Shown one piece after another: positions 41,738 through 51,707 of a DNA stretch of 64,000 nucleotides (position 1 is its first letter; every line of letters begins with the position of its first letter). Location: NCBI GenBank assembly GCA_949825045.1, contig OX463810.1:38760201-38824200 (forward strand), given 5' to 3'. Position numbers and translations under genes: made by a program. The stretch comes from Argyresthia goedartella. Its lineage: Eukaryota; Arthropoda; Insecta; Lepidoptera; Argyresthiidae. The notes beneath the pieces were generated by a model. It did no database searches. It saw only the letters and a list, made by a program, of their open reading frames with translations, and had not been told where the DNA came from.

Positions 41738-42013
41738 AATTACTACTAATAATTCTAAATAAATACAATAAAAATACTAAAATGAAGCTATCCAATAACT
41801 GCACCGTAACCGATGCAGCGGAGTACAGCCCTACTCGATCAACAACTATTGCTGCAAAAATTGCAAGAAAACCACGAGCTGAGACTAGTTCTGGTATCCT
41901 GTATAACGGTACCCTTTCCTTGGGCGGGAAAAAACCGGACTTGTACCATCTCTTCAGCGGATGCGCTGGCAGTTATAATTGCTAATTGACAGATTTTTAT
42001 TTTGCTTTTAAAA
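41738..42013. other. No recognised feature
   Basis: Short unassigned stretch; the 67-aa ORF at 41782-41985 has no domain. Confidence 0.3.
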
Positions 42014-42600
42014 CGGCAGTCTTTTTAGGGTTCCTTACGAAGGGAGCTAAACGGGACCATATTACTAAGCCTCCGCTATCGTCTGTCCGTCCATCGGTCT
42101 CTCAACGGATTGTGTCTCAGGAACCACAATAGATATAGTTTAAATGTTCAAAGACTGCGTATTTCCGTTACAGCTACAGAAACTAATAATAAACTTATTT
42201 CCGAATTTTGTAAATTAAAAGGGGTCCCCCATACAAGAGACGTGGTTTAACCTGTAGACTCGCGTAAATCCTAAAACGGAACTTTTATGACAGACGTCAC
42301 CTAGAGTATTGTAGATTCTTTTGTGGGAAGTTATAGGCAAAAAACATTAAATTTGTCTTAATTGTTGTGTCATTATTTTTTCTTTTCCGGCCAGCAGAGA
42401 AGCGAAAGGGTTTGTTAACCCTTTCCCTGCCGCTGCGAATTACCTAATTATTATGACCATTTAAGCAAATTTAGCGGCACACATCATCATCGTCGGTGGC
42501 GCAATTGATCTGACGTCTGATCCGCAAGCGTTTTTTGTTTCTTGTTGGTTGGCACGGAACCCTTCGTGTGCGAGTCCGACCTGCACCTGACCGTTTTTTA
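42014..42600 (-). repeat. GTTCCG-family repeat, diverged and expanded copy
   Basis: Starts TTTTTAGGGTTCCTTACG and ends GGAACCCTTCGTGTGCGAG, CCGACCTGCACCTGACCG at 42600. The right ~230 bp (GTCTGTCCGTCC, TTTCCGTTACAGCTACAG, GGGGTCCCCCATAC) are a diverged type I centre. About 42260-42540 is unrelated to the other copies and may be an insertion. Confidence 0.6.
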
Positions 42601-45340
42601 GATTTCAGTATCCTGTCAATGCGCATTTGCCTGACCACGGGATGTTTGAAAGGCATGTTTAGTTTACCTTTTTGATAAGTTTTAAGTAAGTAGAACAAGA
42701 TGAGTAAATTGGTAAGAACTTGCAGTAAAATGGAACAGGTGTTACTGTTATTTGTCATTAAAAAGTAAAATAAGTACATCCTTTCGCACGCTTTAGTAAT
42801 AGTACATCATTAACGAACTTAATAAGAGTTGATTCATAGGTTTTTAGAAGCTATCAATTTTCGACTGTGAGGTCACTGAAGTAACATTACATTATCTCGT
42901 TTCGATTAAACTTGATAATGATTTTATTAGGTATACGCGAGTAAACAAAATTGTTATACGGAGTCTTCGAGAAAGGAAAGTTAATTACAATCATCAAGTA
43001 CATAGCAAATTAACGGACAAGATATTAGACTTTATTTGCCGAAACATGCAAGTCAAACATGCCGTATGTTTGACTTGCATGTTTAGTTTACCTTTTTGCT
43101 TTTTGATTCTGCAGTAAAATGGAACAGGCGTGAAACTGTTGTTTGTTTTATAAGGTAAGAAAGTTACGTTGTTGTAGAGTTTTTAGATAAATTAGGTTTG
43201 GAACTCCGCCTGGCCCGCTATCTACCGCAATTGACAGCACTCTGGCTAGGCAAGGTTTTACCGACGCGACAGCATGACGTACGCTACGTCGGTATAAACT
43301 AACACGGCATGAAGCGCCATCTTTTGACATATTACAGAACTTTAATAAACAAGCCAACAATGATTTTTTTGCACCTCTGCTCGAAAATGACACTTTATTT
43401 ATCAAGCAAACCTTACCTAAAGCAAGTCGTTACAGCTCTGAGCTTTAGCGGTATCAACCTAGATCACTCCAGGGTTTAAAGTGATTTCACTTCTCATAGT
43501 TCTTATTGCTATGGCCTTAAAATCTAATTTTGTGAAACATCGCAAATGAGTGCGGCGCGGCGTCCCGGCGGCGCACCTATTAGAAAATTGAGCTGGCCGC
43601 GGCGCGGCGAGCTGAATGGAACACATTTTAAATAAAACAACATCGGCGGTTGTTACAAGACGCTGTAACTGGACTAATGTATCAAACACACATTTTCACA
43701 TTAATTTACTTTAATTGAATTCTGTATTTAGTATCCTTGCTTTTTATATTTTCTCGCAGGGGGTGGGAAAAGTATAGTTTACTCCACGGGGATAAAGCTA
43801 TTTTGTCTTGGGCACGCTTAATCCCTCACTGCACTCAGGACTCAGTCTAAATGCAATACGTTAAAAAACTGCCGTTTTATCACTCTTTGACTGACCAACT
43901 GACATAAAGATTGAAAACAAAACCCACTTCCAGACTCAGATAAACGAAACTCGGCCATCCAGGCCAGGGTGAAAAAATTTGCGAACATGACAGTGAATTA
44001 TTATCATCTAAAATATTTTTCCAAACTTGTTTTTACGAGTAGATAAAACAAATAGTAACAACCAGTATCTCTGTTGATCCACTTATATTGTTTTGTCTTT
44101 ATTGCTCATCATTATATCTTTCTACCCGACAGACAGATTTTACTTCACTGGAGTGGGATAAAAATTCGTCCAAGTGGGATTCGGATTCGCATGCGGACGT
44201 TTTCGTACCAATGCATCATGTTAAAATTATATTTAATATTAATTATTAATAACTTATTTTAGTATAAATTAATAGTATAATTATTCTTTCCCCCCTTTAG
44301 CCCCCTTGCTGTGTAACTTGATTAATTCCTATCGGCTTGTGACCTCAGTGGGTATTTCTAGGATATTTTTTTTTTGTAATGTTATGGCAGTTAATAGCAA
44401 TAGATAACATATGTAATTTACATTGTGGTCTAGTGTTGCATCTATGAAGTTTTCTGTCCTGTCTATGTTTTCTGGAAGAAATCTCTCTTTCGAGATAAGC
44501 TTAGCGAATAGTCTGCGAAAAATTAAATATTTTTATTTTAATTATTTATTTATCTAAAATAATTATTTCTTAACTAAACATCGAACCGGAATGCCACAGT
44601 AAGGTTGTCAGTATCAGAATTTGTCTTTTATGGATGGCCTTAACTTAACTTAAAATAACTTATACAAGTATTTTTATGACAATTAGCGCTATTGAACTGC
44701 CATGAAATATCTTTAAATGTTGTTTATCTTTTCGGTAACATATTGCTTATTGAAAACTTCTGGAGAACTTATCGGTACTACTCGACACAGCCCCTAAATA
44801 TCTTAATTTTTATATTCGGAGTCACCTAGAAAGGACAAGAAAGAAAAAATAATTACAATCATCAAACTGCAAGTTAATGGACAAATTAAGATATTAACTT
44901 TAATAGCGTAATATGCTATCCGCCACCGTTTCTACTCATCAATGATATCCTTTTGTTTTAACCTCAAAACCTATGCAACGTCAATTAATTACCAGCTAAA
45001 TGGTCTTTATCAGGAAAGGATTAGGCGCGAAGAGCAATTTTTTTTTAAATTATACTTAGCACTTGAGGAATAATAGGAAGTGACAAATTATGTAAGATTC
45101 GCTATGAGGATATGTTGCAGTAATTTTTCTCATTAATCATACACGTAAAGTAATTAATGCCGTTCCTCTAAATACAATCCTGAAGTCTTGTCACGTGGAA
45201 TGTGGAAAGGCCAGCAAGCGTTATAAACGTATAAGATATTTAGGTATAAGATGTATTTAGGGGCAATATAATACCCAAAAATCGGGTTACCCACGAGGGG
45301 TTCTTTATCATCGTATAAGAAAAAAACGCAAAAAATACTG
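42601..45340. other. Mostly unassigned; local duplication and a GC-rich patch
   Basis: A stretch near 42655-42770 (ATGTTTAGTTTACCTTTTTG, GCAGTAAAATGGAACAGG) recurs at 43079-43155. Another near 42970-43030 resembles 44830-44900 (AATTACAATCATCAA). A short CpG-rich patch at 43548-43612 (GCGGCGCGGCGTCCCGGCGG) stands out. No coding sequence is recognised; small ORFs have no domains. Confidence 0.4.
43042..43084. repeat. Perfect 19-bp hairpin with 5-base loop
   Basis: AAACATGCAAGTCAAACAT (43042-43060), loop GCCGT, and its exact reverse complement at 43066-43084. It sits at the left border of a locally duplicated segment, so it may have formed when that segment was copied in. Confidence 0.9.
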
Positions 45341-45480
45341 TCCCTTGTATGGGGGCCCTCATTTTTTTTAAACTGCATTTCGTTCATTATTTGTTGCTAT
45401 AGCGGTAACAGAGTTACATATTCTGTAAAAAATTGCAACTCGCTACTGTCTCGACTATCTCTCTCTCTACTCGGACACCA
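45341..45480 (-). repeat. GTTCCG-family centre fragment (type I), plus orientation of centre
   Basis: About 45348-45450 keeps TATGGGGGCCCTCAT, ATTTGTTGCTATAGCGGTAAC and ATTCTGTAAAAAATTGCAACT from the type I centre and lacks both ends. It is heavily decayed. Confidence 0.5.
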
Positions 45481-45899
45481 TAAGACACCGTAACGTCTAT
45501 GACTGAACCATACAGACATTATTTTTATAAAGCTAGTTTATAATGACAGTACCTAAAGTCAGAGTTAAAGAAATACATCCGTCCATCATAAACAAACTTT
45601 AGCATGTAGTAATAATATATTATAATTTTACTAAGAGTTGTATGGGAAGTAGGATTATAACCTGTAGTTGATAAATTAAGCTCTAAAATAGCAAGAATTT
45701 AGATTTCATTTCAATCTCCCAATAGAAAAAATCAAAATTTCATATCTTCACTGTTAGTAGATCAAAGTATTTTGTATTCAATATTAACTATATTAACATA
45801 TATATTAAATTATATATGTTCACTAACTTTGACGTTACGAAGACCTCAGGATTTTATTCAGAGGAGCCGCATGAATTACTTCAGGTGTGTGATTACTGA

Positions 45900-46367
45900 T
45901 TAAGGGCTGAACAAAGGCCAATGGCATTGAGAATTAGACAAAGAAAACAAATACCCGTCGCATCGCGTCGAAGCAGACTGACGCATGCTCCCGCGCAGAG
46001 CCCCGCGGGGCAGCCCGAGCTCCGAGACCAAGAAAATTATAGAAAATATTACTAAACTCCTGTAATAATAAAATTAAAAATAAAATAAGCTAACCAAAAA
46101 ATTTCCCTTTTTTTTCCTATTTTTGCGTGTAAGTTTCATATAGGAAACTGATTTCGTCTCCGAGCGCTTGTTCATTTAGTTGAATAATAATGCATAGCGA
46201 AAAATATTTTTAAGTATTAAATATAACAGATATCCGGTAATTTTAAAAGTCCATTCTTATCTCTAATAGACCGTTTATAACATATATTTATCCTACATTT
46301 TTATGGTGTCTAATTTAGCCTAGAATTGAAGCTAAAGATGCATTTCTGGCCATATTTAATCCCTTAA
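45900..46367. repeat. Dispersed repeat R8, copy 2
   Basis: 46045-46367 matches 1-340 almost base for base and ends at the same TTAATCCCTTA. The preceding 45900-46020 (CAAAGAAAACAAATACCCGTC, GCAGAGCCCCGCGG) resembles 14770-14900, where it is followed by different sequence. Either R8 is longer than copy 1 shows, or two repeats adjoin. Non-coding. Confidence 0.75.
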
Positions 46368-46857
46368 TGAGAAAAATTAGTGCAACATATCCTTATGACT
46401 ATGCCTAAAAATCGGTCATGTATGACAGTAACGTAACGCACGTTGTATGTAACTTATCGTAACATATTTGCGCAAAGAAAGGCATTTCAGAGCCTAGTTG
46501 AGTCTTTGTACACCATCAGATGGGGTTGCTCTGTATAGGTGTGATGTATGACAAAAAAGGGTGGCACCTAACCTAAAATAAAAAAATATATTTTTGATCA
46601 GTAGTTTTATTCAACTCAGTCATGTACATTGCGATTACTGTAACTTTACTGATCGACACTTCTTGGTTTTAATCGATAAAAGTGATCAAGACGTCCTGGA
46701 AGTTGAAATATGGCACAGATGTGAATCATGAAGAAAAATTTGAAAACAGTATATTGATTTACGATTAATAAAAAGGTTAAAAAGTTCAAATAATCGTACT
46801 GTACCATTCAAAGAAATGTAATAATCACCAACAAAATGAAATAACATTAATGCTTTA

Positions 46858-47370
46858 AAATAAATGAAAAGTAAAAAAAGAACATCAAAAAATATTTTAT
46901 TTAAATTCTCCAAAAAGAAGAAAATAAACTTTAAATTTAATCAAACCCATCAATTTATTACATCACACAATTTATTATGATATATAACTTGCTGCGAGAT
47001 TTACTTGTGTAGATGTAGTTACATTCCTATTTTACAAAATGTGATATTGAATTAACAGAAGATATAACTTGTCATATTGGATTGTCAGAAGATTCTCGTG
47101 ATGTTGAACAGACAGAAGATGATGTTTGATTAAACTTGCACTGATTTAATCAAACATCATTAATTTAATCAATCATCAATCATCATTAATTAATTCAATT
47201 AGAACACCAGCTCTGTGGTTTGCAAACATAGCAATCAGAGCCTCTTTTAATGTCATGCCATGTTTTACAAAATGTGTAAGGTAAGTAAATACATACATCT
47301 ACACAAGTAAATCTCGCAGAGAGCTTTTATATAATAATAAATTGCGTGATGTAATTGACGTCCACGATTA
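46858..47370 (-). mobile_element. SINE S3 / inverted-repeat body, second copy, with an internal foldback
   Basis: 46858-47040 matches the left arm of S3 (AAATGAAAAGTAAAAAAA, AACTTTAAATTTAATCAAACC, ACACAATTTATTATGATAT). 47290-47360 is the opposite arm (CTACACAAGTAAATCTCGCA, AATAATAAATTGCGTGATG). The interior is longer than in the first copy and holds a perfect 16-bp hairpin, 47119-47134 against 47145-47160 (ATGATGTTTGATTAAA). The tRNA-like head is missing; SINE S1f begins where it would continue. Confidence 0.7.
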
Positions 47371-47374
47371 ATGT

Positions 47375-47628
47375 GACGATCCGAATGGCCGAGTCGGCAG
47401 TGACCCTGGCTACGAAGCCAAGGGTCCCGGGTTCGAGTCCCGGTGGGGTCAAATATTTGTTCGATGAGAACGGATGTTTGTACCCTAGTCATGGTTGTTT
47501 ATCTATCTAAGTATAATATTTATCTATATAAGTATGTGTATCGTTGTCTAGTACCCAAGATACAGGGAATCCTAGTTTGGGGCTAGATCAATGTGTGTAA
47601 ATAGTGTCCAAGGTATTATTATTATTAA
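47375..47628 (+). mobile_element. SINE S1f, near complete
   Basis: GACGATCCGAATGGCCGAG head, B box GGTTCGAGTCC, full body and ATTATTATTATT tail at about 47614-47628. It interrupts the S3 copy at 46858. Confidence 0.9.
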
Positions 47629-47696
47629 TACCTCCTACAAATAGGTTCCTCCTGCCTAACGTAGTAGTAGTTATACTTAAGGTCTACACTTCCGGT

Positions 47697-47827
47697 CTTA
47701 CTAATAAAAAAAGTTATACTCGGTTTAACTTATTCAGTGTTTCCTTTTCATACGTCGAGTAAATGTCAAATGTGAAAGCAAGACAAAACACTGTATAAGT
47801 TAAACCGTGAATAACTTCTTTTATAAA
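47697..47827. mobile_element. Family H inverted-repeat element (~131 bp)
   Basis: AAGTTATACTCGGTTTAACT and TATTCAGTGTTT near the left mirror AAACACTGTATAAGTTAAAC and CGTGAATAACTT near the right. The arms are about 42-47 bp with several mismatches, and the loop is short. It resembles a MITE type I remember as common in Lepidoptera. No target duplication could be fixed. Confidence 0.65.
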
Positions 47828-48299
47828 GGTTTAAAGTTAACACTAAGATTTAAATTGTTGTATAATAAGCTGTTGCTTTCCTAAAAATAAATAAATAAAA
47901 TTCTCTTATTTTTAGAGCATTTAAAAAAAACTTATTTTTTTTACTTTTAATTTATTTTCTATTTTTTAGTTTTCGCTGTGTTATTATATATTCATGTTTC
48001 TTAGCCTGTTCATTTAATTAAAAGCGTCGTTGTTGACTGGTACGTCCTTTTCTCATTGGTTTATTACAGTCTAGTTATTCTGCCTTTGACCAGCAGCGAA
48101 GAGCATTGAGCTTAAAAAGACAATAATCTAGCACCATAATTAATACACAGTGTAAAATTCAATTTTCTTCCTATTAAGGTAGGTACATAAGATACAGCCC
48201 CTGGAATTAGTAATAGGGTCCGTTCGCCTCACTTTGCATACAGAACCCTATATATTCCAAAATCGCAACCAAAAATAGGACAAAAAGTTCCGACATGGC

Positions 48300-48700
48300 T
48301 CTGTGGGAACGGGGGTTGGATATGAGGCTATATCTAGGACCAGAGTTCTTATCACGACAAATCAAACGAGCTCAAAGTCGAAAGGGTCTCGTCGTTTTGT
48401 TACAGAGTACCTATGGCTACCTTCCGGCTCCATCATCAGAACAGCTGATTTTCATGAAATGGAGCTCCATGTAATGAAAATATTATATAGGACCAAAGGG
48501 CATATCAAGACGAATCAAAATAACTCGATAGGGTTGCGTCGGTTTGTTAGAGAGATCCCATGTCCACCTTCCGGCTCCATCATCAGATCAGCTCCATGTT
48601 ATCAAAATATTGTATTGTCATTCGATTTACATATGCATGCAAAATTTCAGCTCAATCGGAAATCGGGAAGTGGGTCAACTTTGACCCGAACATTTAATAT
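48300..48700 (+). repeat. TTCCGGCTCCATCATCAG-family repeat, second copy
   Basis: Two diverged units (AAACGAGCTCAAAGTCG, CTTCCGGCTCCATCATCAGA twice) followed by CAGCTCCATGTTATCAAAAT, ATTGTATTGTCAT and CAAAATTTCAGCTCAATCGG. It parallels 10481-11040 but without the recent tandem expansion. The 140-aa ORF at 48303-48725 is read through the repeat. A scrap of GTTCCG-family right end lies just upstream at about 48195-48250. Confidence 0.7.
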
Positions 48701-49129
48701 GCTGCATACATACATTGCAAGTTAAATAAAAGCTTTTAAAAGGAAAATGGGGACAACAAAAAAAAAGTAGGTACCTACAACATTTCGCGGTTCTGCCCAG
48801 GTACTTTGTATTCAAAATATTGCATTCGTATTACGTATACGTGTTACATACAGTTCTTTCTCACGGAATGACACGCAACATACAACAATATATTAATCCA
48901 CTTAGACGCACAATAAACAGATCACGACAAAAAACGCACACGGAAGCAAGTCCTTAGAGAAATACATTGATCCCCGTCAACAACATTTAAGGCCCGAAAT
49001 TAATAGCATTTAATAATGAACACATTCATTTGCATACAAACTTCGACACCTTTACATTCATAATTCTGTTCCTTATTAGATTATGGTACATCCAATTCGT
49101 ACGTTCCTATGTACGGTACGGTACCTGCC
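48701..49129. other. No recognised feature
   Basis: AT-rich, non-coding. Confidence 0.35.
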
Positions 49130-49344
49130 TATATAACAAGTGTAACATAAAAGTGTAGTTACATTTTAGGTGGTTGTTAGGGGCATCATTCTGAACAACT
49201 TTCCTAAGAAACCGATTTGATCAGAGCTACTTTATTTTTACTTTTCTATAAATGTCTACGTCAGCTGATGTGTGATTTGTATAGGGAAAGTTGCTTAAAA
49301 TTATGTCCCTAACAACCCCTACACCTATCTGTTACACCTGTATA
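49130..49344. mobile_element. Family G inverted-repeat element, copy G2
   Basis: GTGTAACATAAAAGTGTAG, GGTGGTTGTTAGGGGCATC on the left pair with ATGTCCCTAACAACCCCTAC, CTATCTGTTACACCTGTATA on the right; the arms are about 60 bp. Same order of motifs as G1, including GAAACCGATTTGATCAGAG and GTCAGCTGA in the centre. Confidence 0.7.
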
Positions 49345-49959
49345 AGTGCATATGTAAGTTTGTAATTTTATTTCTAACTCACTCCGCAAGGCCATCGTTT
49401 TAACACTCAAGTAACCAAATTATTTATACTTGCATCTATGAAAAGACGTTCATAATATTGTAAATTTTGTTTCTGAATCGCGAGAATATTCGATGATTTG
49501 CAATGAGATAGTTTACTACAAACTTGAAAGTTAACTCTACGCGTAAAATCCTCCTTCTGGAAACTTACCTCAGCGATGTCTCACAGCCCATTCAAAACGT
49601 CACCGTCACGTCATCAGACTAACACAGATTACACGGTAATTGTATCACAGTTCCAGGAAAAAAAAGTAACATGTAAATTACACCACTCAAGAACGCAACA
49701 CAAGATAGTTGGTACCTACCGAGCATAATCGCAATGAAAATCATCCTCATCCGTAGTTTAGGTCCGCCATGCAAATCCGAGCCGGGCTCGTATCACTCCA
49801 TTTTTAATAGCAATCTTCCAGCAGGGTTTATTCTTTATTAATATTATTATTATTTCTTAATTAATTGCGGTCTAACATCTAGGTTAATTTCGCCAGTGTT
49901 TTTCTATATTTCAGTGTATTTGGACAGGTTCTCTAAAGAACCTGGAAATTTTAGTGTTG

Positions 49960-50375
49960 ATTAGTTGCTCCTCAGCACTATCCGGTGGGACGTGAAGGGC
50001 TGTAGGTTCCTAGTATCTTTGTCGAACGTGAGCAACTGCCTCATTCCAGCAGGGTTGTTCACCAGGTTTGTTTTGGACGAACCCACCTTCATTTTCTCCT
50101 GCAGATCCAATCTGCATGGCCGCTGAAGTATGTGTACGATCCACAACCGTCCTCGACTCGAGACTTCCTGATCGCTCGTCGGTTTTCCGCGTGCCATGGG
50201 CCACAGATCGGCATTGGAGTCTTGGGCTACAAATTTTTACGAAAACAATTAAAAATAAAGCGCCGCAGCCAGGCTTTTCGTATCCTTCTTAATTTCAAAT
50301 CCCTCGAAGAGTACGTACAGCGAACTGATTTCGCGATTCAGTTGGCACTTGAAGGGGCGTTCACAGAATCGTAAT
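49960..50375. other. Coding-like tract of unknown identity
   Basis: GC-richer than its surroundings with overlapping long frames: 49961-50197 (-, 78 aa; KTNLVNNPAGMRQLL, FDKDTRNLQPFTSHRI), 50132-50374 (+, 80 aa; FRILLNFKSLEEYVQ) and 50068-50292 (+). I recognise no family. Composition suggests a coding remnant of a mobile element or an exon, but strand and reading frame cannot be decided from this window. Confidence 0.3.
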
Positions 50376-51378
50376 TATTACAATGTTGACCTTCGCACTC
50401 GATTTCTATGATAGTAAAAACATGGCATGAACAAAGAGTTGATTTAATTATATGCAAATGCGACCGCCACAATAAAATTGCTCTGTTTCCGGGCTGTGCT
50501 GAAAGTCTATCGAGAAATGTGCCCTTTTATAGTAAGGAGAATTAATGACTATCTACTTCTAATGGTATTTAACTAAGGAAGGAAGGCATTTACACAAGCC
50601 GGTTTGGTAAAATATATCAATTTCCGTGCACGTGCACACGTTTTGAACTGATCTTTGTCTGCACATTTTGTGTTCTGAATAATGACTCTTACCGTAGGAT
50701 AAGATTTCCTTTGTATCGATTTGTGTAAATACATAATTCGATTTGGTAAATAACATAAGCATTTCAAAAATAGTTAGGACGATCTTGATGTTATATATTC
50801 CATTCAAAAAATTATTAAATGACAAGAAACAGGATAGCTACTAACCTACTCAACATAATTTAATAATGGCAACTAAGTAGTTGCATGCAAATTATTGAGT
50901 AATTGGTTATAGAACAAAGAAACTTTCCTATGCCGACCCGTGAATGGATAATCATTGTGTTACTTCATCTAATTTGCGAGTTTTTACAATATTATAATTA
51001 GCTTATAATGGCCCGGCGATTTGCGCTGCAGAATGCAGAAATCGATGTCAATTGAATAGTTCCGCAAATAAAACTGTCTTTCTCATGTGCAAATAAGGTG
51101 GGAAGAGAGAATTGTGAGAAAACTTACTAAACATTAGAATAGAAGTGACCATTAACATTTCTATTACCATTGTTTGCGTAGAAATTATTTCCTGAAAACA
51201 GTTGAAATATGTCTAGTATGTGACACTGTGGGATTATACAATTAGCACCATTGTGAAGGGCCGATAGTTTACGATCGAACAGGTTTTTCTATCTTTATTG
51301 TATAGAGACACGGTAAGTTCAGAAAAATAAACAGAAATATCACAATATCGATGTTATGTGTAAATTTATTTGAAACAA
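50376..51378. other. No recognised feature
   Basis: AT-rich, without repeats matched elsewhere in the window. Confidence 0.35.
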
Positions 51379-51612
51379 ACCATAATAATAATAATAATAA
51401 TTCTTTATTGCACAGAAAACACAATGGAAAAAATACAACGAACAATATGCAAAGGTGAGCTTATTTCTAAAAAGAAATTTCTTACAGCTAACCTGTGAGG
51501 AAAGGAAAAAATATTTATAGAGAGGTAGTCGTAGTGTACAATTAAGATTTAAAAGAAAGAAATAAAGTCAATATACTATCAGATAAATCACAATACATCC
51601 TACACATACTAT
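51379..51612 (-). mobile_element. LINE X1 3' UTR with AAT tail
   Basis: An AATAATAAT run at 51386-51401, TTCTTTATTGCACAGAAAAC and AAAGGTGAGCTTATTTCTAA define the 3' end of an X1-family LINE on the minus strand. It ends next to the tail of LINE X2 (51621), so the two are adjoining insertions. No coding part remains. Confidence 0.7.
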
Positions 51613-51707
51613 AAAATAAATTAAAGATAAAGATAAAGATAAAGATATTTTATTTTAATAATTAATAGAATACAATAAATACATAGATACAAATACATAC
51701 TATAAGA

